Assembly (NCBI GenBank): GCA_900045905.1
Contig: FCNS01000038.1
Coordinates: 1 to 64,000 of the forward strand
DNA length: 64,000 bases
Direction of reading: 5' to 3'
Source: Clostridiales bacterium CHKCI001
GTDB taxonomy: Bacteria; Bacillota; Clostridia; Lachnospirales; Lachnospiraceae
Below the pieces are notes generated by a model. The model did no database searches. It saw nothing but the letters and a program-made list of their open reading frames with translations, and had not been told where the DNA came from. Below, piece by piece: positions 8,786-17,709 of the stretch. Position 1 is the first letter of the stretch; every line of letters starts with the position of its first letter. Both the position numbers and the translations under genes were made by a program.

Positions 8786-8826
8786 AAAAAGGAAGCGTGT
8801 ACTCCAATGAGGAAATACACGCTTCC
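8786..8826 (-). terminator. Intrinsic terminator of a lost gene
   Basis: Perfect 11-bp stem GGAAGCGTGTA / TACACGCTTCC followed on the minus strand by five T. It follows the gene fragment at 8831-8926. Confidence 0.7.
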
Positions 8827-8830
8827 TTGA

Positions 8831-8926
8831 CTATCCTATAATTTTCCAGTTGCTATCCTTATGAAGCGTCAGCTCATACTGTGATACCTGTGTCATCTTT
8901 GTCTGATTATCAATGAACTTGGATAG
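8831..8926 (-). pseudogene. C-terminal fragment of an unidentified protein
   Basis: The reverse strand reads LSKFIDNQTKMTQ, VSQYELTLHKDSNWKIIG and a stop, followed by a terminator. The ending resembles C-termini of conjugation-type accessory proteins, but this is only an impression. The rest of the gene is missing; IS3-like sequence starts next to it. Confidence 0.4.
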
Positions 8927-8998
8927 GTTATAATAAACTGGACAGATTTTTTAGGTCATATATTATAAAATAAAGGAATAAAGGAGCAACGAAATAGG

Positions 8999-9292
8999 AT
9001 TGAACAGAAGCAAAGAAGAAAACCTGGTAACTATACAGACGAATTTAAAAAATAACTAATAGGTTTATATCATTTCAGCAGACGCAGATGCGATATTTGT
9101 AGGGAATATGATATTTCCACTTCTATATTTGATAAATGAGTGAAGCAGTCGGACAATTCTGGTTCCTTTCATGAAAAAGATAACTGGACTCCACAACAGG
9201 AAGAACTCATAAAACTTCGCAAGGAAAACCAGCAGCTCAAAATGGAGAATAATATTTTAAAATAAGCGGCGCTGATCTTAGGACGAAAGTAA
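8999..9292 (+). pseudogene. IS3-family orfA remnant with three in-frame stops
   Basis: A single frame reads QRRKPGNYTDEFKK, stop, LIGLYHFSRRRCDICREYD, stop, VKQSDNSGSFHEKD, LIKLRKENQQLKMENNILK, stop, AALILGRK. These are the HTH and leucine-zipper parts of IS3 orfA. The three stops replace glutamine or tryptophan codons, and the ATG start seems to have become ATT. Dead copy, different from the one at 6.0-6.3 kb. Confidence 0.8.
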
Positions 9293-9294
9293 AT

Positions 9295-9426
9295 ATGATT
9301 AAGGCAAATGCCCACAAATACTCTGTATCAGCAATGTGCCGCGTCCTACAAATAAACAGAAGTACTTATTATTATGAAGCCGAAAAGAAACCTGATGAAT
9401 CTTCCCTAGTATCTGATATCAAATGA
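9295..9426 (+). pseudogene. IS3-family orfB start, truncated
   Basis: Reads MIKANAHKYSVSAMC, RVLQINRSTYYYEAEKKPDE then SSLVSDIK and a stop. This is the N-terminal part of an IS3 orfB; the catalytic integrase domain is deleted. It follows the orfA remnant in the usual order. Confidence 0.8.
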
Positions 9427-9719
9427 GATAATTCAGTCATCTGAATGGAAAGCGGGAACAGTGTTAGATATCAGAATCTGTGATGCAGAAGTGGAGATCG
9501 TGATTCGTTCGGTTAGAGATGGGAAAAACCATGCCAGAGGATACTGTCGAATTAAAAGGGAACGAGATCGGTGTATAAAACAGTAAAAGATAAAGGAAAA
9601 TTATGGAAAGAGACTGTAAAGGATGTTGCAGTATAAAGTGGTTCTAATTGAAAGTTATACTGGGGTTTCTAGCAGTCTCTTTCTTTATAATGAGAAAACG
9701 GAATAATTATAATAAGGAT
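9427..9719 (+). other. Intergenic stretch with unidentified coding debris
   Basis: One frame around 9430-9570 reads WKAGTVLDIRICDAEVEI and then loses its frame. It looks like degraded coding sequence, but no family was recognised. Nothing else seen. Confidence 0.4.
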
Positions 9720-10211
9720 TTATGCAATGGTTTTTTCCATAATATAATCATCCATTACAAATCCATTTCCGATATCGGCTACCTGGTCTTTTATGGTCAG
9801 GAAGCCTTTCTTTTTGTATACAGCGATACTATGTTCATTATATTTGTTAACAGTTAAGTAAATGGAAGATAATCCAAGATCACGTGCAACTTGTTCGATA
9901 AATTCAAGCATTTGACTGGCATATCCATGGTTACGTGCTTCATTTTTTAGATAGAGTTTGCTTAGGAATAATTTTTTTTCTTCAGGATGTAATCCGATAT
10001 ATCCAATAATGGTGTCATTTAGTTTGACAAGATAATATAAGTATCCATCTGCAATTTGTTCTGTCATAGGTTGTTTGGATTGAAATTTAGCAACCATATA
10101 GTCAATTTGCTCTTTGGTTAAAATACATGGGAAATATTCATGCCAAATCTCATTTGCGGTAGCTGCGAGCAGTTCAATATCAGCTTCCGACTGTATTTTT
10201 TGAAATATCAT
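9720..10211 (-). CDS. GNAT-family N-acetyltransferase
   Basis: A 163-residue GNAT enzyme. Visible are the acceptor-side strand LVKLNDTIIGYIGL, the acetyl-CoA region LYLKNEARNHGYASQMLEF (an R-x-x-G-x-A-like loop, here RNHGYA) and the late YKKKGF motif. Such enzymes transfer an acetyl group from acetyl-CoA to an amine; the acceptor here is unknown. Start preceded by AAGGAGG. It stands alone between mobile-element debris and the phosphate operon. Confidence 0.85.
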   Translation of the reverse strand: MIFQKIQSEADIELLAATANEIWHEYFPCILTKEQIDYMVAKFQSKQPMTEQIADGYLYYLVKLNDTIIGYIGLHPEEKKLFLSKLYLKNEARNHGYASQMLEFIEQVARDLGLSSIYLTVNKYNEHSIAVYKKKGFLTIKDQVADIGNGFVMDDYIMEKTIA

Positions 10212-10274
10212 GTTTTCTGCCTCCTTAATTAAAAATATTATAAATTATTATAACATAATTATAAAACCAAGAGA

Positions 10275-10337
10275 AGCCCACTGGACTGTCTTCTTGCCTG
10301 GATTTTATTTCTAGGTTAGAGTGCCATCCAGTGGGCT
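10275..10337. terminator. Long-loop hairpin between GNAT gene and phosphate operon
   Basis: AGCCCACTGGA (10275-10285) pairs perfectly with TCCAGTGGGCT (10327-10337) across a 41-base loop. No long T-run follows, so termination is only possible. Confidence 0.35.
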
Positions 10338-10345
10338 TTCCAGCT

Positions 10346-10540
10346 TTATGCCATTACTACCATGCATTCTTTTTCACAGAATGCCATTCCATATTTAATG
10401 ATTTTTTTTCATTCCTTTTGGAAATGCTGTACAGAACTTCTCTGTTCTTGACCAATCCGCTCTGGATGTTTCTTTAAACCAATCTTTAACGAGATCAATA
10501 AACAGCTCTCTTACTTCTTTCTTGGGGATTGCCAACCGCA
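10346..10540 (-). pseudogene. Remnant of an AAA-ATPase-like / PD-(D/E)XK (DUF1703) gene
   Basis: The reverse strand reads LAIPKKEVRELFIDLVKDWF then ADWSRTEKFCTAFPKGMKKN, and shifted by a frame KIIKYGMAFCEKECMVV plus stop. This matches the linker and C-terminal pieces of the widespread DUF1703/AAA-ATPase-like proteins (IPN.EVR..F...., FCEAFP.G, ..YGIAF..K.C.V) with the parts between deleted. Confidence 0.5.
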
Positions 10541-10667
10541 GTTGTTTCCCAGACGGACGCCTCTCACCACAAAGCTGTTAGCCAGTCAAGTCTGGATAAT
10601 TTGTTTGAATTTATTGTATGTTTTATGAAATAATAGGAAATTTTAAAATTATATTTGTAGTAATAAA

Positions 10668-10695
10668 TTTACTTAAACTTTACAAAATTTATACA
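10668..10695 (+). promoter_or_regulatory. Pho-box-like repeat upstream of pstS
   Basis: TTTACT, five bases, TTTACA, five bases, TATACA: three hexamers at exact 11-bp spacing, the layout of PhoP/PhoB sites in Gram-positive bacteria (TTAACA-like repeats). A further TTAACA lies at 10759. The pstS start is about 180 bp downstream. Confidence 0.6.
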
Positions 10696-10878
10696 AATTA
10701 TTGATAGCTGCATAGAGAATGCTTTGATAAATTAGGAATCGTAATCAAACAAAAATTGTTAACAAAATTTGGCAAGTAGATGTTTGATAATAAATTGAAA
10801 ACAAAAGCAAAATATACAATAAAGGTAGTCGAGTTTTATGATTGCTAAATAGTAAAAAATCAATTTGGAGGAATTATT

Positions 10879-11736
10879 ATGAAAAAGAAAAACGTAGTAT
10901 TGGCAGCAGTGGCAGCAGCAGTTGTGACAATGGTTGCAGGATGTGGAAATCAGGCAGCAAGTAATGGAAGTCAGGGATCAGGCTCTCAGGCAGCTGGAAG
11001 TGTAAAAGGTTCTTTTACAATGGCAGGTTCCACCTCTATGGAAAAGATGGCAAGAGCAACGAATGAAGTATTTATGAATACATACCCAGGTACGAACGTA
11101 ACTGCGGAATTTATCGGTTCTGGTGCGGGTATCGAGTCCGTTTTATCAGGAAGTGCAAAAGTAGCAAATGTATCCAGAAATTTGACCGATGAAGAAAAAG
11201 AAAAGGGAATTGTTGAAAATATTGTAGCAATTGATGGAATCGGAGTAGTTGTAAATCCATCGAATGAAGTGGATGATTTAACAAAAGAACAATTAGCAGA
11301 TATTTATACAGGTGAAATTAAGAACTGGAGTGAAGTAGGCGGAAGCGATGAACCTATTGTAGTAATTGGACGTGAAGCATCTTCTGGAACAAGAGAAGCA
11401 TTTGAAGATATTTTGGAGCTGGAAGATTGCAGCTATAGCAATGAGTTGGATAATACAGGAGCAGTTATTGCAAAGGTAAGTGCAGTAAAGGGTGCAATTG
11501 GATATGTTTCCTTAGATGTTATTGATGATTCTGTAAAAGCATTAAAAATGGATGGTGTAGAAGCAACAGCAGAAAATATTAAAAATGGAACTTATTTCTT
11601 GCAGCGTCCATTTGTTATGGGAACAAAAGGAGAAATCGAAGAACAAGAAGATATCATTCAAGCATACTTTGAATTTTTAAAGTCAGATGAAGGAAAGGCT
11701 GTTATTGAGCAAGTAGGTTTAATCACAGTAGACTAA
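10879..11736 (+). CDS. pstS: Phosphate-binding lipoprotein PstS
   Basis: A 285-residue lipoprotein: signal peptide with lipobox VAGC, a Ser/Gly/Gln-rich tether, then a substrate-binding protein fold. Phosphate-ligand loops are visible as GSTSMEKM, IGSGAG and GREASSGTREAFE. It captures inorganic phosphate outside the membrane and delivers it to PstCA. Ribosome site GGAGG. First gene of pstSCAB-phoU-phoBR, downstream of a Pho-box-like repeat, so phosphate starvation should induce it. Confidence 0.95.
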   Translation: MKKKNVVLAAVAAAVVTMVAGCGNQAASNGSQGSGSQAAGSVKGSFTMAGSTSMEKMARATNEVFMNTYPGTNVTAEFIGSGAGIESVLSGSAKVANVSRNLTDEEKEKGIVENIVAIDGIGVVVNPSNEVDDLTKEQLADIYTGEIKNWSEVGGSDEPIVVIGREASSGTREAFEDILELEDCSYSNELDNTGAVIAKVSAVKGAIGYVSLDVIDDSVKALKMDGVEATAENIKNGTYFLQRPFVMGTKGEIEEQEDIIQAYFEFLKSDEGKAVIEQVGLITVD

Positions 11737-11778
11737 ACAGTAAAATTTAAAAAGCGATTAAATTAAAAAAATAAATGG

Positions 11779-11816
11779 ATTCCAGAATTTGTATTCATTT
11801 GGATACATTCTGGAAT
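11779..11816 (+). promoter_or_regulatory. Intra-operon hairpin between pstS and pstC
   Basis: ATTCCAGAA (11779-11787) pairs with TTCTGGAAT (11808-11816), and TGTAT with ATACA inside. No T-run follows. It could protect the pstS end of the transcript or reduce read-through, giving more PstS than permease. Confidence 0.55.
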
Positions 11817-11881
11817 TGTTAACAAAGGATTGGTAATTTGCAAGTTCCGAATCACAGGCAATTTAAGAAAGGATGAAAATA

Positions 11882-12811
11882 ATGGCGAATAGTGTCAGTG
11901 TTATGAGTAAGGGAAGTGCAGGAAAAAAAGCATCAGAGAGAATTGCAGAAATAATTTTTGTAGTCTGTGCTTTTGCAGCAGTTGCAGCAGTTGCTTCTAT
12001 TACACTTTATATGATTATCAGTGGTACACCAGCGTTGTTTCAAGTTGGAATAACTGATATTTTATTCTCATCAACTTGGAATCCAACTGGAAGTGTACCA
12101 GAGTATGGAATTTTAAATGTTATTTTAACATCAATTGTAGGAACAGCAGCAGCGGTTCTGATTGGAGTACCGATTGGAGTATTGACAGCAGTATTTTTAG
12201 CAGAAACAGCACCAAAGCGTTTGGCATCAATTGTTCGACCAGCAGTAGAATTACTAGCAGGTATTCCATCGGTTGTATATGGACTTTTAGGACTTTTAAT
12301 ATTAAATCCAATTATGTATAAGCTGGAACTTCTTATTTATAGCGGAGATCCTTCTCATGAATTCACAGGTGGAGCAAATTTACTTTCAGCAGTATTGGTA
12401 CTTGCAATTATGATTTTACCAACTGTAATTAATATTAGTGAATCTGCAATCCGTGCGGTTCCAGATCATTTAAGAAGCAGTTCACTTGCTTTGGGAGCAA
12501 CTAAGATTCAGACAATTTTTAAAGTAGTATTGCCAGCAGCTCGTTCAGGAATTGCCGCAGCAGTTGTACTGGGAATCGGAAGAGCCGTTGGAGAGGCAAT
12601 GGCAATTAGTCTTGTATCAGGAAGTGTAGCAAATCTTCCTCTTCCATTTAATTCAGTGCGTTTCTTAACAACTGCAATTGTAAGTGAAATGTCCTATTCT
12701 TCTGGTTTGCATAGACAAGTGTTATTTACGATTGGACTTGTATTATTCCTATTTATTATGATAATTAACATTGTAGTAACAAGAATATTGAAAAAAGGGA
12801 CAGAAGAGTAA
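11882..12811 (+). CDS. pstC: Phosphate ABC transporter permease PstC
   Basis: A 309-residue inner permease subunit with about six membrane helices and the binding-protein-dependent transport signature around LGATKIQTIFKVVLPAARSG. It also has the PstC-typical SSTWNPTG and LAGIPSVVYGLLGL segments. The ATG at 11882 has AAGAAAGG at good spacing; the ATG at 11873 lies too close to it. Forms the phosphate channel with PstA. Confidence 0.94.
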   Translation: MANSVSVMSKGSAGKKASERIAEIIFVVCAFAAVAAVASITLYMIISGTPALFQVGITDILFSSTWNPTGSVPEYGILNVILTSIVGTAAAVLIGVPIGVLTAVFLAETAPKRLASIVRPAVELLAGIPSVVYGLLGLLILNPIMYKLELLIYSGDPSHEFTGGANLLSAVLVLAIMILPTVINISESAIRAVPDHLRSSSLALGATKIQTIFKVVLPAARSGIAAAVVLGIGRAVGEAMAISLVSGSVANLPLPFNSVRFLTTAIVSEMSYSSGLHRQVLFTIGLVLFLFIMIINIVVTRILKKGTEE

Positions 12812-12842
12812 TGGCAAGTGATGATTAGGAAAGGAAACCAAT

Positions 12843-13790
12843 ATGGAAAGCAGAGTTTTTGAAGATAATAAAAAAACGCTTGGAAAGAATGCAATGGAAA
12901 GTGGTATGACAGCAACAGTAATGGGAAGTGAGAGCATTTTCCAGAAAAAGGTTCGAGTGAAAGACGGAATTGCTCAGGTACTAATTAATATTTGTGCATT
13001 GTTTTCAATCTTACTTTTAGTGGGAATTACAGGATATGTTTTTTATCATGGAATTGGAGTAATTGACTGGCAATTCTTAAGTACAGTTCCAAGCTTTATC
13101 AATGATACATTTGGTATCGCAGGAAATATTGTAAATACGCTTTATTTAATTATAATTACGTTATTAATTGTTACACCAATTGGTGTAGGTGCAGCAATTT
13201 ACTTAAATGAGTATGCTCGCCCAGGAAAAATTGTAAGGATTATCGAGTTTACAACAGAAACTTTATCAGGAATCCCATCCATTATCTTTGGTTTGTTTGG
13301 TATGGTTGTGTTTGGCTCTCTCTTTGGATATTCAATTATTGCTGGTGCAATTACACTTGCATTAATGGTACTTCCTTTGATTACAAGAAATACTCAGGAA
13401 GCTTTAAAGACAGTGCCAGATTCGTATCGAATCGGAGCACTTGGAATGGGTGCTGAAAAATGGTATTTGATTCGTACCATTCTGTTGCCATCTGCAATGC
13501 CAGGAATTGTAACAGGAGTTGTCTTAGCAATTGGACGAATCGTTGGAGAATCCGCAGCATTATTATTTACAGCAGGAAGTGCACAGACTCTCCCATTCTT
13601 TGGACAGTATGGAGAAGGATTAATTGAAAAAATTGGGCAGCCAGGTGGTAGCCTTACGATTCAGCTTTACCTTTCTATGTCCAATGCAGAATATGATCAG
13701 GCATTTGGTATTGCAACTATCTTACTTATTGTTGTGTTTATTATTAATTATATTACAAAATTAGTTGCAAAGAGGTTACAGACAGAGTAA
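12843..13790 (+). CDS. pstA: Phosphate ABC transporter permease PstA
   Basis: A 315-residue permease subunit, partner of PstC. Conserved segments: LSGIPSIIFGLFGMVVFG, LPLITRNTQEALKTVP and the EAA-like loop ALGMGAEKWYLIRTILLPSA. About six membrane helices follow a cytoplasmic tail of about 40 residues. Starts 31 nt after pstC with AGGAAA upstream. Confidence 0.94.
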   Translation: MESRVFEDNKKTLGKNAMESGMTATVMGSESIFQKKVRVKDGIAQVLINICALFSILLLVGITGYVFYHGIGVIDWQFLSTVPSFINDTFGIAGNIVNTLYLIIITLLIVTPIGVGAAIYLNEYARPGKIVRIIEFTTETLSGIPSIIFGLFGMVVFGSLFGYSIIAGAITLALMVLPLITRNTQEALKTVPDSYRIGALGMGAEKWYLIRTILLPSAMPGIVTGVVLAIGRIVGESAALLFTAGSAQTLPFFGQYGEGLIEKIGQPGGSLTIQLYLSMSNAEYDQAFGIATILLIVVFIINYITKLVAKRLQTE

Positions 13791-14043
13791 TTAAAAAATA
13801 GAAAATGAGTTATTGTTGGTTGGTAAACGAATAGGATTCGCCCAGCGGTCGAATCACCACTATAAATGAAAGTCGATTGCTCCGCACTTTGGTGCTCCCG
13901 CAATCGCTGCCCGTATTCGCAATCTAGACAAATGCCTTACTTGCTCATACAGGTCAGGTCGTCGAATGACAAGCCAGTACAGGGTATAAATTCCCTGCCT
14001 GTCTGATCATTGACTACACTTTTATAGTAAACTAGGAGGAGTT
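13791..14043. repeat. Structured intergenic repeat between pstA and pstB
   Basis: A relatively GC-rich stretch with no gene. Hairpins: GATTCG (13835-13840)/CGAATC (13850-13855); CGATTGC (13874-13880)/GCAATCG (13900-13906) with an inner GCAC/GTGC; AGGG (13981)/CCCT (13993). TATTCGCAATC (13914-13924) and ACTTGCTCATA (13939-13949) recur in the opposite orientation at 25371-25401 in the pflB leader. Confidence 0.6.
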
Positions 14044-14802
14044 ATGCTAAAAGATAAGATAAAAGCAGAAAAACTGAATTTGTACTATGGAGAACATCAT
14101 GCATTGAAAGATGTTTCTATGAATATGAAGGAACAAGCAATTACGGCGTTAATTGGTCCATCTGGATGTGGAAAGTCAACCTTTTTGAAAACATTAAACC
14201 GAATGAATGATCTTATTCCAAGCGTAAAAATTGATGGAAGTATTACAATTAATGAAGAAAATATTTATGATCCAAGAGTGGATGTAACTTTACTTAGAAA
14301 GAAAGTTGGAATGGTGTTCCAGCAGCCAAACCCATTTCCAATGAGTATTTATGATAATATTACATATGGACCAAAGATCCATGGTATTAAATCAAAAGAA
14401 CGTTTGGATGAAATTGTAGAGAAAAGTTTGAAAGGTGCAGCGCTTTGGGAAGAAGTAAAAGACCGTTTGAAAAAGCCAGCACTTGGAATGTCAGGTGGAC
14501 AGCAGCAGCGTCTTTGTATTGCAAGAGCATTGTCAGTAGAGCCAGAGGTACTTTTAATGGATGAACCAACCTCTGCATTGGATCCAATCTCTACATTAAA
14601 GATTGAAGATTTAATGGAAGAGTTAAAGCAAAAATATACCGTTGTTATTGTAACGCATAATATGCAGCAGGCTGCCAGAATTTCGGATTATACTGCATTT
14701 TTCTTAAATGGAGAAGTAATTGAATTTGGAGAAACCAACCAAATCTTCTCAATGCCAAAGAAACCAGAAACCGAAGATTATATTACAGGTCGTTTTGGTT
14801 GA
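14044..14802 (+). CDS. pstB: Phosphate ABC transporter ATP-binding protein PstB
   Basis: A 252-residue ATPase. Walker [11 protein letters not shown]-loop [16 protein letters not shown] (the PFPMSIYDN segment is typical of PstB), signature [15 protein letters not shown], Walker [14 protein letters not shown] and switch His in VTHNMQQA. It powers PstCA and contacts PhoU. Strong ribosome site AGGAGG. A 253-bp structured insertion separates it from pstA. Confidence 0.95.
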   Translation: MLKDKIKAEKLNLYYGEHHALKDVSMNMKEQAITALIGPSGCGKSTFLKTLNRMNDLIPSVKIDGSITINEENIYDPRVDVTLLRKKVGMVFQQPNPFPMSIYDNITYGPKIHGIKSKERLDEIVEKSLKGAALWEEVKDRLKKPALGMSGGQQQRLCIARALSVEPEVLLMDEPTSALDPISTLKIEDLMEELKQKYTVVIVTHNMQQAARISDYTAFFLNGEVIEFGETNQIFSMPKKPETEDYITGRFG

Positions 14803-14846
14803 TGGTTGACGCATAAAAGAAAGTATTTTATAATGGAGGAAGTAAA

Positions 14847-15506
14847 ATGGCTCGTATGAATTTTACGAACGACATGAGAGAATTAAAGCATGAGTTAGCA
14901 GAAATGGGAGGAATGGCAGAAGAAGCAATTGAAAAAGTGATCCGTGCTTTAAAAAATAAAAACCCAGATTTAGCAACAAGTGTAATTCATGGAGATCGTG
15001 CATTAAATGATATGGAGCGTACGATTGAATCTCATTGTCTAGAACTTATGTTAAAACAGCAGCCAGTGGCAAAAGATTTAAGAAGTGTTTCTACTGCACT
15101 AAAAGTTGTAACAGATATGGAACGAATTGGAGACCACGCAGCAGATATCGCAGAATTGGCACTGCGTTCCAATAATATTGAACAGCTTTCCGATAATCAA
15201 GATATATTACAAATGGCAAAAGAGGCACAAGAAATGGTGCGTGATGCAGTAGAAGCATTTATTTTGTTAGACTTAGAACGAGCAAAAGAGATTATGAAAC
15301 GAGATGATGTGATTGATCAATTATTTGATAAAGCCAAAATGGATGTAATCGAATTTGCTAAGAATGATAGAAGTAAAGTTGACCTTGCGATTGATATTAT
15401 GATGATAACCAAATATTTGGAACGAATTGGGGATCATGCGGTTAATATTTGTGAATGGACGGAGTTCCAAGCAACAGGTAGCGTAAAGCATGTTCGTCTG
15501 TTGTAA
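14847..15506 (+). CDS. phoU: Phosphate-specific transport accessory protein PhoU
   Basis: A 219-residue all-helical protein made of two similar three-helix units, seen in the twice-repeated metal-binding pattern MERIGDHAADIAEL and LERIGDHAVNICEW. PhoU links the state of the Pst transporter to the PhoR kinase and represses the regulon when phosphate is plentiful. Start preceded by GGAGG. Lies between pstB and the two-component pair, the common clostridial order. Confidence 0.95.
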   Translation: MARMNFTNDMRELKHELAEMGGMAEEAIEKVIRALKNKNPDLATSVIHGDRALNDMERTIESHCLELMLKQQPVAKDLRSVSTALKVVTDMERIGDHAADIAELALRSNNIEQLSDNQDILQMAKEAQEMVRDAVEAFILLDLERAKEIMKRDDVIDQLFDKAKMDVIEFAKNDRSKVDLAIDIMMITKYLERIGDHAVNICEWTEFQATGSVKHVRLL

Positions 15507-15530
15507 AATGATTAGAAAAGAGGAGACAAA

Positions 15531-16262
15531 ATGGGGACAATTTATGTCATTGAGGATGAGATAAACATCAGAGATTTGATAAAAATTGCTTTAGAAGGAT
15601 TTGGATATCAAGTAAGTGCATGGGAAAGTGCAGAAGAGGCGTTGGAGGCAATTAAAGAAAAAGTACCAGATTTAATGATATTTGATCGGATGTTGCCAGG
15701 TATGGATGGTGTAACTGCGATTCAACAAATACGAAGTGGTGATCTTTGTCCAAAAGTCCCTATTATGATTTTGACTGCCAAAGATAAAGAAATTGATAAA
15801 GTATGCGGGCTAGATGGAGGAGCAGACGATTATATGACCAAGCCATTTGGGATATTAGAATTGGCTGCCAGAGTGCGTTCGCTGCTTCGTCGATCCAGTG
15901 GAGAAAGCGAATCAGAAAAAGATATTGTAACGATTGGGCGTTTGGAATGGAACTTCCGTACAAGAGAAGTATGGTTTGACAAAAAACTGCTGGAATTGAC
16001 TTATAAAGAGTATGAGTTGTTGCAGTATCTTTGGAAACATCAAGATCGAGTCGTGTCGCGGGAAGAGCTTCTGGATTCTGTGTGGGGATATGAGTATGAC
16101 GGAGAAACCAGAACCTTGGATATTCATGTAAGGACGCTTAGACAGAAACTTGGAGAAAGCGGACAAGAATATATTAAAACAATTCGTGGAGTAGGATACC
16201 GTTTTGTAGGAGGAAAGACTGAAAACAAGGTATCCTCCATTCCAGAATTAATGTCACAGTAA
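15531..16262 (+). CDS. phoB: Phosphate regulon response regulator (PhoB/PhoP type)
   Basis: A 243-residue OmpR-family regulator: receiver domain with EDE acidic pocket, phosphoacceptor Asp in LMIFDRMLPGMDG, Thr in ILTAKDK and Lys in TKPFG, followed by a winged-helix domain (LTYKEYELLQYLWKH, TLDIHVRTLRQKLG, IRGVGYRF). Next to the pst genes and phoR, so assigned to phosphate control. It is expected to bind the hexamer repeats upstream of pstS. Confidence 0.92.
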   Translation: MGTIYVIEDEINIRDLIKIALEGFGYQVSAWESAEEALEAIKEKVPDLMIFDRMLPGMDGVTAIQQIRSGDLCPKVPIMILTAKDKEIDKVCGLDGGADDYMTKPFGILELAARVRSLLRRSSGESESEKDIVTIGRLEWNFRTREVWFDKKLLELTYKEYELLQYLWKHQDRVVSREELLDSVWGYEYDGETRTLDIHVRTLRQKLGESGQEYIKTIRGVGYRFVGGKTENKVSSIPELMSQ

Positions 16263-16289
16263 TGTGGCATCAGGAGGTAAAAAAATAAA

Positions 16290-17687
16290 ATGAAAAAAGC
16301 AGTCTTTTGGAAATGTATGATTGTTTTATTTGTAGCACTGTCATTGAGCAGTGCTATTTCCTGTTTTATGATTAGTCGGATTTTAATGGAGAATACAGAA
16401 GAACATATGCAATATGTTCTAAGTTTTTGGGATGCTTCATTAGATATGGATAAAGATTTACAGGAACAAGTGGAGGCATTGCCTCAAGTTGTTAATAATG
16501 AAAAAGCACGTTTTACAATTATTGGATTGGATGGAACGGTCTATGCAGATAGTGAGGTAGAAGATATTTCAAGGATGTACGATCATAGCGATCGAATTGA
16601 AGTACAAGAGGCACTGGAGGGAGAAAACGGAGTAGCAGTTAGAAAATCAGATACGCTGGATATCTCAATGCTTTATGTTACGCATTATTCTAAGAATCAC
16701 CAATTAATATTGCGGGTTGCAATACCGTTTATTGGTTTGGGAGTCTATGTTAAATTGCTTCTGCCATCGATTCTGGTAAGTTTTATCATATCAACATTGG
16801 TAGCAATTAGTCTTGCAGCACGTTTTGCAAAGACAGTGGCACTTCCTCTTAAGGAAATTTCAAGAGAAATTCAAAAGATTCAAGAAGCCTCTCCTAAATT
16901 TGATTATAAAGAATATCCATATCCAGAGTTAAATATTATTGCTGAGACAACAGCAAATATGTCAAAGGAAATTCAGTCAGCGATTCAAAAATTAGAAAAA
17001 GAAAAAACGATACGACAAGAATTTTTTTCTAATGCATCCCATGAATTAAAAACACCATTGACTTCGGTACGTGGATATATTGAACTAATGGAAAGTGGAA
17101 TTGTAACAGATGAGGCACAAAAGGAGGAATTTTTCAAAAGAATTAAAAAAGAAACAGAGAATATGACGCATTTAATTAATGACATTTTAATGGTATCACG
17201 TCTGGAAACAAAAGAAGCGGAGGTAGTATTTAGTGAAGTGCGAATGTATCCACTTTTACAGGATGTACTGACTTCTTTTGAAACAATGGCAAAAAATATG
17301 AATATTACAATTAAGATAGACTGCAAACCTGTTTGTATTTACGCAAATCTTCATCAAATTCAAGAGCTGCTAAATAATTTGATTGGAAATGCGATTAAAT
17401 ATAACCATCCAGGTGGAATGGTAAAAATTAAAATGGAAGAATATCAAAAAAAATTATATATTTCTGTGGCAGATACTGGAGTTGGAATTCCGAAAGAATC
17501 GTTAGATCGTATTTTTGAACGATTCTATCGCGTGGATAAAGGGCGTAATAAAAAAATCGGGGGAACTGGACTTGGGTTATCCATTGTAAAACATATTGTA
17601 CAATTTTATAATGGTGAAATTCAAGTAAAAAGTGTTGTTGGAAAAGGCAGTGTTTTTGAAGTATGGCTTCCAATCAATAGGGAATAG
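16290..17687 (+). CDS. phoR: Phosphate regulon sensor histidine kinase (PhoR type)
   Basis: A 465-residue membrane kinase: N-terminal helix (about 7-29), extracellular sensor part of about 125 residues, second helix (about 155-178), HAMP-like linker, dimerisation region with H-box NASHELKTPLTSVRGY, N-box NLIGNAIKYNHPGG, and ATP-lid motifs DTGVGIP and GGTGLGLSIVK. It should phosphorylate the regulator encoded 27 nt upstream. Transcription converges with the dus gene, whose end is only 22 nt away. Confidence 0.92.
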   Translation: MKKAVFWKCMIVLFVALSLSSAISCFMISRILMENTEEHMQYVLSFWDASLDMDKDLQEQVEALPQVVNNEKARFTIIGLDGTVYADSEVEDISRMYDHSDRIEVQEALEGENGVAVRKSDTLDISMLYVTHYSKNHQLILRVAIPFIGLGVYVKLLLPSILVSFIISTLVAISLAARFAKTVALPLKEISREIQKIQEASPKFDYKEYPYPELNIIAETTANMSKEIQSAIQKLEKEKTIRQEFFSNASHELKTPLTSVRGYIELMESGIVTDEAQKEEFFKRIKKETENMTHLINDILMVSRLETKEAEVVFSEVRMYPLLQDVLTSFETMAKNMNITIKIDCKPVCIYANLHQIQELLNNLIGNAIKYNHPGGMVKIKMEEYQKKLYISVADTGVGIPKESLDRIFERFYRVDKGRNKKIGGTGLGLSIVKHIVQFYNGEIQVKSVVGKGSVFEVWLPINRE

Positions 17688-17709
17688 CATAGAACCGACA
17701 GTGTGGACA

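Noticed and set aside
9648-9857. Plus-strand 69-residue frame
   Set aside because: Overlaps the GNAT gene on the other strand; no family similarity.
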